Positions 12,441 through 22,293 of a DNA stretch of 64,000 nucleotides are shown piece after piece. Where the stretch lies: NCBI GenBank assembly GCA_013433145.1, contig CM024170.1, positions 1,133,214 through 1,197,213 on the forward strand, written 5' to 3'. Source of the DNA: Ascaris suum (lineage: Eukaryota; Nematoda; Chromadorea; Rhabditida; Ascarididae). Under the pieces are notes generated by a model, which searched no databases, was not told the origin of the DNA, and saw only the letters and a list, made by a program, of their open reading frames with translations. Position 1 is the first letter of the stretch; every line of letters starts with the position of its first letter. The translations under genes were made by a program, and so were the position numbers.

Positions 12441-13019
12441 TCAAACAGCATCAAACCTTAGATCCTTTGTCATCATAACAAATGATGATTCCAGCAGACG
12501 ATGGAAAAAAAATAAAAGAACGAACTGAAAAGTACCATAAGAGGAATGTGGGGGCAAATATTCAGGTCGTTTGTACGGGATTCTATAGTGTTCAGCTTGT
12601 GCGATCCTTGATTCAGCCTCACGGATGAGTGCACTGATTTTTTCTGGATCGGTTTCCTGGAAAAAAATAAGGAAATTCCGTTAGAAAACAAAAGACTAGT
12701 GAGATAATTAGTGCACTGACATTTCGCGTTGAAAACTGCTGCCGAGTTTTTGATATTTTGAGTTGAAATATTGATATAAAGGTCGCATTTTTTTTTAAAG
12801 TCTACTGAAGATTCTACGACTTTATGATAAAAATAATGTTGAATAAATATAACGAAAAAAGAAGAGAAAAACCTTAGCATTAGCTCGAAATAGTTCGCGA
12901 GCTTCGTCTCTGATCGATTGTCGCTCAATCTCGGTCTCCGATGGATTTAACGCTTTCCAATTTTTTGCTAGTCGTAAAATCTGTCGATAGAGTGATGTAA
13001 CCTTTTTTGCTTCACTCAT
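12441..13019 (-). CDS. LYRM1: LYR-motif protein, LYRM1-like, two exons
   Basis: Exons 12873-13019 and 12441-12656 join in phase 0 (ANAK, GTTTTT donor; TTTTTTTCCAG acceptor; ETDPEK) to give 120 residues, against 122 for human LYRM1. The N-terminus has the LYR signature (TSLYRQILRLAKNWKAL, residues 8-24), a later RDEARELFRANAK that matches the LYRM1 pattern of an LYR helix followed by NEARxLFRxN, and the second exon has EHYRIPYKRPEYLPP, matching the family's HYxIPYPRP. LYR proteins bind acyl-carrier protein and act in mitochondrial assembly; the precise role of LYRM1 is less clear. The last 25 or so residues are hydrophobic and unlike human LYRM1, so a further intron (donor GTACTT after SSYG) is possible. 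Start: first ATG after a trans-splice-like acceptor. Confidence 0.85.
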
Positions 13020-13035
13020 CGAATAACAGCTGATT

Positions 13036-13056
13036 TTTTTTCCTGCAAGAAAATCG
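13036..13056 (-). promoter_or_regulatory. probable spliced-leader acceptor, LYRM1
   Basis: On the - strand TTTTCTTGCAG ends at 13043, leaving a 23-base leader from 13042 to the ATG at 13019. No partner donor was found upstream. Confidence 0.5.
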
Positions 13057-13133
13057 ATTACTTGCTTAAACTACATCACAACGATTCCATTCTGCAATAA
13101 AACAACGATAAGATATCAATAACTGTCACTGGA

Positions 13134-13160
13134 ATATGCAAATTTGCAAATATGCAAATT
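13134..13160. repeat. cluster of ATGCAAAT-type octamers
   Basis: ATATGCAAATTTGCAAATAT followed at once by a further GCAAAT: two exact ATGCAAAT octamers and one TTGCAAAT within 27 bases. ATGCAAAT is the POU-factor octamer, but the word is common across this window, so a regulatory role is only a guess. Confidence 0.3.
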
Positions 13161-14021
13161 TTTCGAAAATCGAATTGAATTCTAAAGGTATCGAAACATA
13201 AGAGCCTAGAACATTATTGATAAGCCTATATTATATATTGTCGTCCTATACTTGAGAAATACTTATTGCTTAGCCATCATAATTTCTTTATGAGATTCGC
13301 TTTAACGATTTTTTCTCGTATCACTTCTCGAGACTTGCGAAGGACCCTAACAAGAAGACTATAAAACCTTGATTCGACCTTGGGGCTAATTAGAATATTT
13401 TCATCTGAAAGCACGTCTCATCTAGTGCCCTAAGGAGGTGGAACGATTTCTTAGTACGATTGAATTTACTATGAGTGGAATTCGCCATAGCCACAATCTA
13501 TACCTCCGACGTAAACCTGCACGATAAGAATTCTATGTTCATCTTGAGACAACAAACTCCTTAATGCAACTATCGAAGTGTTAAATGTCTCCACATTCCA
13601 GGTGTGTTCAAGTAGGCGCGACCCAACCTTCATATGCAAATCTTCTTTTTTAGTATGGATTTCACCTACAACACCACCTGCTTATTCTTTCGCATATTTA
13701 CTTGCTAGCAAAATAAGATAACAGGCTAATTTGCATATTAAATCTCTCAAGGACGTATGAAGATGTTGTTTTTTTTCAATTACCTATTATCGTGGTGTGG
13801 GTATGTGCTTGATTCGTTACTTTGTTTCGCTGCCTATTTTATTGTGCATGTCAGCTTTGTACAATGTGTGTAGTTATATGCAAATTTGACTCGCCCTACT
13901 TCATTTGCATATGCATTTTGGGTATGTTTATTCTGTTGTTCAAAAGCGATTTCCTTTATTCCCCTATGAATAAAAATTATACTACTACTGCTGCTATAAA
14001 ATAATACCAGAAAGTCTGAAT

Positions 14022-14137
14022 GGGGTAATCCGTGGCCCAATACGAGAGTGGGGAAATCCTGGTCCTCGTGACACAAATGGAGGAATCCACAGCCCATATC
14101 ACAGAGGATGAAGAACAGTGGCCCGTCCCCGCAGCCC
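14022..14137. repeat. degenerate 29-bp tandem repeat, about four units
   Basis: Units start at 14022, 14051, 14080 and 14109. They share a core of the type GGRRWAATCC followed by GGCCC or GTCCT. The fourth unit is the most diverged. Confidence 0.55.
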
Positions 14138-15079
14138 GATGCATGAATGTCCTTTTCCTGCACGCTTTGCAGCTTTACTGCAGCATAGACTTTGACGTGA
14201 TGAAAACTGCGCTTCACATTATTTTTGAGCGCTGACTTGTTACTCTGGTTTGCGGACAAAGTTCTTATAGAGCACCGGAACACCACTGGCGCATTCGTCC
14301 AAACCCGTGGCGCATCTGTCCATAAGCAACATGATAAGTTAGCGCTTAAAAAACGAAGAGCTCTTCTTAACAATACATTAAATGCTTTTTTTTTCTTGTG
14401 CTTTTTCCATAGCGCTATCGTTATACGAGAAAGATTCTCAACCATTATTTTTGTCATATCGCCCTCGTTGGAGTTGCTTGCTCTTTTACTGAAAAAAAAA
14501 ATCCCACCTCAATTGTTACAGCCGATGCCGTAAATGAACTTCAGTATGTCCGGAAACGGAACCGGCGTGCATGAGGCCACGGTTCCATCGTGGGTCTGGC
14601 CATGAGGCCACAGATTTGCTCACGCCCATACAGCCACGCAAGGAAATGACCGCCAACAATACAACAATACCCACATGATGTTATGGCATCGCACAGTAAA
14701 ACATTGCACAATCACACCACTATAAAGGCAGCCATTTTAAGAACGCACAAGAAATCATTGAATATCTACGCCGCAGTAGTGTAAAATAAATTCTAGGATT
14801 ACACAAAAGTAACTGCACATTCGTACAACAGTAGTACACACACGCTGTGCTGCTGGGCCAGATAAGAAAATGGCCAAGGACTCATATTAAACGTTCCCAC
14901 CACTGTTTTCATCGCCTCGCAATGTTTTCCCTCCATCGTTTTTGCGCTTTAAGAGAAGCACAAAAGATTTGCGACGGAATGAACTTTGCGAGCATTCGCA
15001 GCGTTTGAAGTGCGAAGTTGCAACGTCGTGGATCACCCCGTTTAAAAAGTCCTGAAGTCTTCTCATTGAACTGCAAATG

Positions 15080-15330
15080 GAGATCGGCGATTCACCTAAG
15101 TCAAACGATGTGGTTTAGGTGATGCGGGATGAATCCCAATGACACCCTCCCTGAAGAACTGAGGTTGGGAGGAGAGAGGGGGGGAGGGTAATATGGGTGA
15201 GAACACTATAGCTGCGACTTGATCCACATACATGGGCGGGAAGACATGGGACTGTGCAGAGAATGAAAATGCCCGGCGCTCCTGCCAAGTGAAACGTGGG
15301 CTGCATAGGTGTTCAACTCGCAATCCACCG
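15080..15330. repeat. candidate dispersed repeat (strongylid type)
   Basis: A GC-richer block (CACCTAAGTCAAACGATGTG, GGTGATGCGGGATGAATCCC, then a G-rich GGGAGGAGAGAGGGGGGG) with overlapping spurious open frames in two - strand frames and no splice structure. I recall similar text as a high-copy hookworm repeat; that is memory, not a search result. Confidence 0.4.
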
Positions 15331-15442
15331 CAAGGGAAAAGTGACCACTGAGGACCACCGCAGACTACTATTTCGGGCAGTTTTTGAGTAATTTAGTTCA
15401 GTCTTCTAGTACGGAGTTCACACAACCAAATCCGCAGTCATT

Positions 15443-15689
15443 TTATTGGCATTTATTGATACACGCTTTTTTACGAGTTGGGGTGGTGTGTGTTGATTGC
15501 GTTACCGATACAAGTGATTGATATGCAGTGTCGCCCTGGGGGTCACTATAATGTGAGCCGGTTCTCACCAGCATTGATTGAATATCCTCATCTGCCGTTG
15601 TGCATATTCTTGTTTCATAACTTGCCATGATTTCTTCGAGAGACGTTTTACCTGTATCGTTCACCTTTTCAGCCTGTTTACCTGATCAC
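15443..15689 (-). CDS. orphan C-terminal exon, unknown product
   Basis: Open on the - strand from an AG near 15690 to a TAA at 15443, with protein-like composition (SLEEIMASYETRICTTADED, then GSHYSDPQGDTAYQSLVSV) and ending CINKCQ. The acceptor is not T-rich and I find no upstream exon between here and TXNDC9, which begins at 16443 on the opposite strand. It could be the last exon of an unseen gene, a decayed fragment, or chance. No family recognised. Confidence 0.25.
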
Positions 15690-16209
15690 AATCTAAGCTT
15701 GTCCTATTCGCCTTAGTTCCGTGTATCTTCTCCTTCCTGAATTTTATTCCGCGCGGTAGTTGAATGGACTGATTATGGCTAGGACCAACTTTAAGATGCT
15801 CCTGAAGTGTTACACGTTTGCTTTAAGGTATATGATATATGGGGAAAATCTACAGTTTCGCAGTCCACCAGTGATGTAATAGTACCAATTTTTGGCGTGC
15901 GGTTTATTTTTAACCGACAAATTTTGGTATAGTGTACTGTATTCTACCATAAATTTGAAAATGCCTCATTACTTCAAGAGGCCTATTTTTGAATAATATC
16001 ATCGAGTTTAATCTTCTACCAAATGCGTTGCCATAAACATATTTGCATAATATGCATCACTTTAATCGACCAACGGTCTCCGATCTCACTTCTATTAGCA
16101 ATTTCGGTTTTATATCTTTGGTACTTTCTAATTACATAGCTTGGTCGGTGAGTTGTATTCAAATTTTTTTTATATTCTGTTTATATAGGTAGACTTTACT
16201 TATATATGA
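15690..16209. other. short intergenic region, nothing recognised
   Basis: AT-rich, with a CATATTTGCATAATATGCAT stretch near 16038. No coding or RNA feature that I can support. Confidence 0.4.
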
Positions 16210-16404
16210 GTAAGCGTGGTCAAGGATGGCGTTTTATATCCGCACCATTATAATGCACTGAATAGATATTTGCCAGTAGATTCGAAGACATACTTCAGTG
16301 CGGTAATCGCCGATTCGTGTTTACATCTCCATGATCCTCATCGTTCAGATGAGATCAAGCCGATGTTTATTTATTTATTCAACGACCCGCACAGGGAAAT
16401 TTAA
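16210..16404 (+). CDS. orphan open segment just upstream of TXNDC9
   Basis: Open from a stop at 16207-16209 to a TAA at 16402-16404. It reads VVKDGVLYPHHYNALNRYLP then VDSKTYFSAVIADSCLHLHD and ends LFNDPHREI. No near-N-terminal ATG and no strong acceptor, so if real it would be the last exon of an upstream gene. The TAA lies only 21 bases before the AG of the TXNDC9 trans-splice site. Not recognised; chance is a real alternative. Confidence 0.25.
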   Translation, partial: VSVVKDGVLYPHHYNALNRYLPVDSKTYFSAVIADSCLHLHDPHRSDEIKPMFIYLFNDPHREI

Positions 16405-16410
16405 TTCTTT

Positions 16411-16426
16411 AACGAATCATTTCAGA
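16411..16426 (+). promoter_or_regulatory. probable spliced-leader acceptor, TXNDC9
   Basis: AACGAATCATTTCAG ends at 16425, 17 bases before the TXNDC9 ATG at 16443. It is a strong nematode acceptor with no coding exon upstream in phase. Confidence 0.6.
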
Positions 16427-16442
16427 GCATTGAAAAAGTGGA

Positions 16443-19400
16443 ATGGCGTCGTCTGTACAGGAAGTATTGAGCGAGCAGCTCTTGAAAGCTGCCGCCGTCG
16501 TCGAGGAGCAGTTAGACCACCAAATGGAGAGGATGGACCACCTTGGTGAGGATGATCTCGAGGCAATTCGCCGCAGACGTATGCAAGAAATTAAGAAGAA
16601 ACAACTCGAAAAACAGGTACTTATTTACAACCGCAATGATCAAGACAATCGAAGATTTGAAAGATGCTCAAATCGTTACCAGACTTCACCGCGTTGTGCG
16701 TAGAATAATGAAATGATTTTTTTTGTTTATATGTGTACTTGCTCTGGCGATGGAGTCGAAGAGTCGCTAAGTTGGAATGCTGGAGCCGTAGAGGAGCGAA
16801 TTCGAGCTTGTCAAATATATGAGCAATACGCTTCTATTAAACCGTTGTGATGAAATTTAGCGGCTCTCTGAGCATCCGAACTGATGAAAAAAAAAACCCT
16901 TTCGATGTTTTTGCTCGTAACATATATCATGAAATTTGATGTCGTTTCGAATACTTTTGAAATTCCACACATGCATCTAATCTAAACAATTACCACGAAT
17001 TATTTGCGCTCTGCAGAGAACAATCTTTCACAAATGACGTCAATAAAGTTCCTTAATTTTTCGATGTTATTCTATCGTCAAGTTTTTCCATAATGTTGCT
17101 CTTTATAGCATATTTGTTCGTTCGTTTTAGAATCCCACACAGGACCCGCTTCACTTCCTCGAATTCATGGGCTCTACCACTTTGTATAGTTCGTCTATTA
17201 TTAATCAACTTCCGCAGCTATATTTTTGCATGATTGGATTTTTTTTTAAAATTTATTCATACTTTATTTCGTCATTTATTGCCCCTATAGTCCATGAATT
17301 TGAAGCTTTTTTCACACTTAAGATGCCGTCCAACACTTCAACAGGTTTTGTGCCTCATCACTTCTAGCGGTTTAAGTTAGAGTGCAGTGTTCTTTCGAGT
17401 GGGGATAATCTGTGTTTTGCATTGTGAAAGTGGGATGTCGTGGATTCTCTCATACTATCTTATGACTATCAATTTCCAATATATTCCAACATTCCCCCTC
17501 TCTGTTGTTCGGGGAAGTTGCACCTCACGATTACACCTTGTTTACCCATCTCCTGTGATAATCTCATCAAATCCATTCCATGCAAAATGACTTTTAATGG
17601 GGTTTTCAAAAAATATTCTTCTTTGATTGTCGTCAGTAGGCAGCTCTTACATCGACGAAACTTGGAAGGTTAACTATTGTGTAGCCTCGCTAGAAATTAT
17701 AATAATAATAATATAGTAATGTTGGCAATAGTAATAATGATAACAGTACTAATAATAATAACAGTAACAATAAAATAACAAAAGTAATAATGTTATGGCA
17801 TGCATGTGGTGGCAGTTGTCAGAATACTTCCGTTACTAAAAGAACGATATCGATATAATCAGTGTTGTAGGAATGATTTGCTTCGTTTTGTTCAGGAGTG
17901 GTTATTGAAAGGGCACGGCGAGTACGAGGAGTTACCGGATGAGCGTTCCTTCTTTGAAGCAACTAAAAAGTCGAGCAGATTCGTCGCACATTTTTTCCGT
18001 CCATCTACCGATCGCTGCAAAATAGTCGATATGCATTTGAAGAGGATCGCATCACAACATATGGAGACGCGATTTGTTCGTGTCAATGCCGAAAAGGTTT
18101 TGTTCATATGATTCAAAAGTATAGAAAAGGCGCATAAGGAAGAGGTAAATAAATAAACGAGGATTTTGTTGCATTGTTGAAGTGTAGTCTAATTGATTAG
18201 CTGATAGGTATCTTGCAGGTATGCGCTAAGAAACTTGCATCGGATTTTCGCTTTTTTTTAAAATTTTTGAAGAAAGCCATCTTAAAAGCTCGAACCTTCC
18301 CTGGCTTTTTTTTTCCACCGCGACACCTTCTTCCTCTCCCTTGGATGAAATCTTTTAACAGTTAGCCTTCAATCAGTGCTATGGTACCACAAAATAATAT
18401 GTCACCGTTGTACCATCGCAACTAGAAATTAGCAGCCGTGTACCTCGGTGAGGTTCTTACAGAAGATTAACTAGTAAATTACCAAAAAGAGTTTATAGCA
18501 GAGCCAGTTACATATATATTTTAAGGTTTATTGAAAGCTTCAAATGAGAGATTCAAGTTATAAAACAATCGGATTTTTATTTCACACTGAAAAATGAGCC
18601 CAACTGATTTGCAAAACGCATGCAAATTTTTATCTACGTTTAGGTGCCGGTAATGACCCCAGCGTTGATGAGGCAAATTGGAGCTTTGTATAGATGATTA
18701 ATGCATGGCGCATATTATGCCCGTTGGAGTTCATAGCTTTAGCTTAAATGATTGCAATGATGAGACTGTCGGGGAACAAAGATGCCCAAACGGGTATGGG
18801 AACCTACAAATGCAAGCAGCCCTAAGAAAACGAAGTATTGTGCTAATAGAGTGGATTTAAATATTTGTGGTTTTTATTCCTTATTTCACCTGTGTTGCGG
18901 AAGCAAATCAGTGTATATTTGACATTACTTACCTTTGGGCAGTTAAGTCATTATTAAGGATATCACTGTGGTCGATCAAAGATAGGCATCAGGGGGATTT
19001 GGTCTCTATGTGCCTAGTGTGAGGTTTCCTGTGATGAGTTGGAAACGTGTTATTGAATATTTCATAAACGGTTAATGATCAGTTGGCTAGCATCATCATA
19101 TTAGATGTGCCATAATGAAGGGCTCCCATGATCGTGCTATGGAGGCATTCATCCCCACCGTTACTTATATGGAGGAGAATCAGAAGCAGGAAAACGTTCA
19201 GAAGGCAGTTGGTCGAACCCACTTTCTGGATATTCAAATTGATGGTACAAGGTACGTGCTATACAGCTCTCGTCTCTTGAATTTTTGTTTTGCAGTGCAA
19301 AACCTCACAACATCTTTGTTAGCACCACGTCATTTAGCAGTATATATTTGCAGTTTCCTTTCTTAACACAACGACTCAATATTCGTGTGATTCCTACGAT

Positions 19401-20429
19401 ATGCATTATCATCGATTCGAAGACAGTTGATTACATACGCGGTTTCGACGACTTAGGTGGTACTGATGAGTTCAAAACGGAAACTCTGGAGTGGAGACTG
19501 GCACGGTATTTTCTCTTCCTTTCCTTTTCTTTTAAGTTCGCTCATTATTGCCGCTCCGCATTAACTGTCGTGTTCATTCAAAAATTCCAGAGGTTTCTAT
19601 CAGGTTTTACATAGCCGTCGGGGGAACGCTGACGCTGATTCTGAGTCTGTAACATTTCGAGACAGATACTTATTGCATGTTGAGGTGCATATAGAGCGTA
19701 CAGGTGGTACATGCGGGAGATGGTTTGTGGTGAGATGGGACAGGTAAAGAGCTCTGACTCCCGAAGGTGAACTTTATAGTCGTGGATGCTTGGAAAGGAA
19801 GCTGGGCCTTTGTCCTTTAGAAGATCATTATAATAGAAATATAGATTGACACATCCAAGAATAGAAGGACAAGGTCAGCCTAACTTATACATTCTCCATA
19901 TTCTTCTGTTTGTTTGTTTTAATTAGGGACGCACTCCAGAAATGCATCGGATTGGGAGAACCACTGAGGAAAAAAAATCGACATTTCATTTTCCGATGAT
20001 TCGAGCAGCAAAAAGGATTTATTTGAGGGAAAATTAGGTGAACATTGGTAGAGGTAATACCTCCAAGTTTATTTAGTTGGAGGAGATGGGCATTTTTCTT
20101 ACCCGAACGGGGAAAAGATTTGCACAGATTTATTTGCTCAAGCTTCAAAGTAACGCGAATGTAGGTGAACGACGCTGAAAGAGTGAAAGCCGACAGAAGG
20201 GTCATTGGGGAATTTTTTTAATGGCAACCGTCGCACCCCTCTCGGATGTCGTAGTGAATTTTCGTGCATTTCCCACAAATAAATGAAATTGTGCTTCAGC
20301 TCCGGAGTCATCGATTACGATGGTCCATCGGGCCTACCGGAAAAGGGAGGAAAGTTGAAGAAAATAGGGAAAAGCTCAAAAAAGACAATCCGAAGTAAAG
20401 ATGACGAGGATTCTGATGACGACTGGTGA
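16443..20429 (+). CDS. TXNDC9: thioredoxin domain-containing protein 9 (PhLP3), four exons
   Basis: Exons 16443-16616, 17896-18096, 19354-19505 and 20300-20429 join in consistent phases to give 218 residues; human TXNDC9 has 226. The order is an N-terminal helix ([20 protein letters not shown]), then a run of basic residues, then [19 protein letters not shown], matching the family's WLSKGHGEY motif, then a thioredoxin-like fold with a single Cys ([15 protein letters not shown]) instead of Cxx[38 protein letters not shown] (a family hallmark), and an acidic tail DDEDSDDDW. Phosducin-like members of this family bind the cytosolic chaperonin CCT and modulate folding of tubulin and actin; loss of the CxxC pair means no thiol redox role. 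The protein-like text at 19590-19740 lies in intron 3 and is not needed by the family. Confidence 0.92.
17696..17795 (+). repeat. degenerate AAT-type trinucleotide repeat
   Basis: Runs of ATA/AAT/GTA triplets in TXNDC9 intron 1, ending about 100 bases before exon 2. Confidence 0.7.
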
Positions 20430-20545
20430 TAAATCGATGATCTTGCATTTAGATTCCTCCCCAAAGCAATTTGCTGTTTTATTATGATATTCTGTCGATG
20501 AGTTGTGCCACAATGATTTCTCGGGTCATTCAAATCGTCCTTCTC

Positions 20546-20583
20546 ATTGGAAGCAATAAGCTATGAAGCTTATTGCTTCCAAT
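20546..20583. repeat. perfect 17-bp inverted repeat with 4-base loop
   Basis: Left arm 20546-20562 (ATTGGAAGCAATAAGCT), loop ATGA (20563-20566), right arm 20567-20583, exactly complementary. It lies 117 bases after the TXNDC9 stop, so it could form a stem in that 3' UTR or in a small RNA. It is too short for a typical miRNA precursor, and a MITE remnant is possible. Confidence 0.9.
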
Positions 20584-21019
20584 CGGAAAAACATTCGAAA
20601 GCAAACAAGCGATACCTGATCATAAAACTGTTCCATAACAAGAAATAAGATCTCGCATGCAGGATGTGTTGGTATCTTTAGGTTTTTTTCCATTTATGGC
20701 ACAAGGTGTTCGGGAAGTAGCACAACGTCAAATACCTGTACTACCTGTCGGTTGTAGCACCAACACCTACCGCATCCGTGGATTGAAAAAGCATTTGCAT
20801 TCCGGCTAGAAGCGGTGTTGCCAGTGGCATTAACTATTGCGCTGAAATTGTGCACAGCGCACGTAGCTAAATATCGCCGAACATAGGTCTTAGATGGCAA
20901 TAACGCTAATCAAGTCGTCTGGAACAACTTGTACTAGGTGCTTGAATCGTCAGCTAGGTTTTGCATGCGCGATTCCTGCATCAAATCCATAGAAGGAAAC
21001 GGCTCAATGTTAAGCAAGT

Positions 21020-21600
21020 AAGTTTTACGCAATCGACAACTGCGGCTTCAAGCAACCGTTCGCACGGAAGAGGGAACTTTGGGGTCCATAGAGTCCATTT
21101 TCTCCCCCTCCCACATAGGACTCACTGAGCAATAGAAAGAAAAGTCGCTGACAAGAAATTTCAACCCGGACATTCCAAGTCGTTTCTTTTGCGTCAACTC
21201 GAGTTGCAGCTTGAGTCCAAGAAAGGTTATTTAATTCTCGGCTCAGTGGGGATCCACGTTCACAGTTTGTGGGCATCGTGCGTGGAAGGCTGGCTGCAGC
21301 GTTAATTTATTCATTCACTCCCATTCACTTACAAAAAACATTGCGACTTTAAACGAAAGTGAGGCAAAACTCAGAGGCAACAGAAACTGCAAGAAATCGA
21401 CCACCCGGCTTGGAAAGACAGGGATAGGTTGTGCTCGTGGATTGGGTTCACATATCCCAGCTAACGCTTCGAGTTCTACCTCGTTAACTCCCAGATTTGC
21501 CACCGAACCCCATAAGGCTGCTACCACTTTCCTAGCTTGATGTTGCTGACCTGCCGCCAGCTCTCGTCGTTTTCCCTGCCCCTAACCCCTCTTCGGGACG
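21020..21600. repeat. candidate dispersed repeat (strongylid type)
   Basis: Contains phrases such as GACTCACTGAGCAATAGAAA, TTGCGTCAACTCGAGTTGCA and GAGGCAAAACTCAGAGGCAA. The - strand is open in two separate blocks (21025-21276 and 21315-21527) without splice signals or a recognised domain. The text resembles a repeat I associate with hookworm genomes; copy number cannot be tested here. Confidence 0.4.
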
Positions 21601-21963
21601 GTCAGTGGGAGTTGCGAGCTTTTTGACTGTTCACATGTTACCTGCCGGGCATGTTTTATGCCGCATGCTTCCGCTACCTGTTCTATGATTATTTGTTGGC
21701 ATGTGTTATCCTCTTGTAAAGTGATGATGCAATAATGAGTAAGCGTCAGAGAGTTTCCGATCCACCTTCTTGTTGTTGAAATATTCCACAAATAAATAAA
21801 GAGCACTCAAAGCATGCGATCAAAAACGAATGAAGCAATGCACGCGATTACGACTATCAAGAATTGGCGTCAATAAAAACAAACTCGTGGATTTATTTCG
21901 CCGCGATCAAAATGTTTTAGGCGATTAATGAGCACAAAAACACCATACACTGAGACGGTATCA

Positions 21964-22066
21964 ACACTGAGTTTCACTTTATTCGATATTCCATTAATCC
22001 GAAAATCGATTTACGATAAGATTAATCCATACACTGAGTTTATTCGATATTCCATTAATCGGAAAA
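21964..22066. repeat. imperfect direct repeat, about 35-40 bp
   Basis: ACACTGAGTTT followed by TTATTCGATATTCCATTAAT and then C(C/G)GAAAA occurs at 21964-22005 and again at 22031-22066; the first copy has a small insertion. Confidence 0.75.
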
Positions 22067-22131
22067 GGAAACGAATATAGATTGATAAACTGAATTTGAA
22101 GTACAGACTCATGGAAACAATTGGAACTTAC

Positions 22132-22293
22132 GAACTCGTAATAAGATGTATCGAAAAATGCAAGACCGCAAAGAATCTTGAAAAACACTATAAGGTCTAA
22201 CCCAAGGCCGAGATATCGAAGCGACTTCACACCTTCCATGAGACCCGCCTCGAGAGACAAACTACTTTCATTGTTCGGATTCTCTGAGTCCAT
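22132..22293 (-). CDS. candidate first exon, hydrophobic-segment protein
   Basis: ATG at 22293, 54 codons, ending at a strong donor (GTAAGT at 22131-22126). The N-terminal 20 residues are polar and acidic (DSENPNNESSLSLEAGLMEG). The rest, YLGLGLDLIVFFKILCGLAF, looks like a membrane segment. No T-rich trans-splice acceptor directly upstream and no downstream exon that I can link. Not recognised; could be part of an unseen gene or a relic. Confidence 0.35.

Larger units (their letters stand above)
13043..15442. other. repeat-rich intergenic region
   Basis: Contains ATGCAAAT octamers (13137-13160 and scattered to 13915), a 29-bp degenerate tandem array (14022-14137), a repeated CATGAGGCCAC (near 14570 and 14602) and a dispersed-repeat candidate (15080-15330). 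A 207-codon open frame on the - strand at 13834-14457 crosses the tandem array and is not believable as a gene. No gene recognised. Confidence 0.5.
20430..22131. other. region downstream of TXNDC9, mostly repeats
   Basis: Contains the perfect hairpin 20546-20583, a coding-like but frame-broken segment (20696-20869, see findings), a dispersed-repeat candidate (21020-21600) and a direct repeat (21964-22066). No complete gene recognised. Confidence 0.4.

Noticed and set aside
13834..14457. 207-codon - strand ORF
   Set aside because: Spans a degenerate 29-bp tandem array, no splice signals, no domain, odd composition.
19594..19740. open segment after an AG in TXNDC9 intron 3
   Set aside because: Its translation does not match the TXNDC9 family, while the exon at 20300 continues the expected C-terminus in phase.
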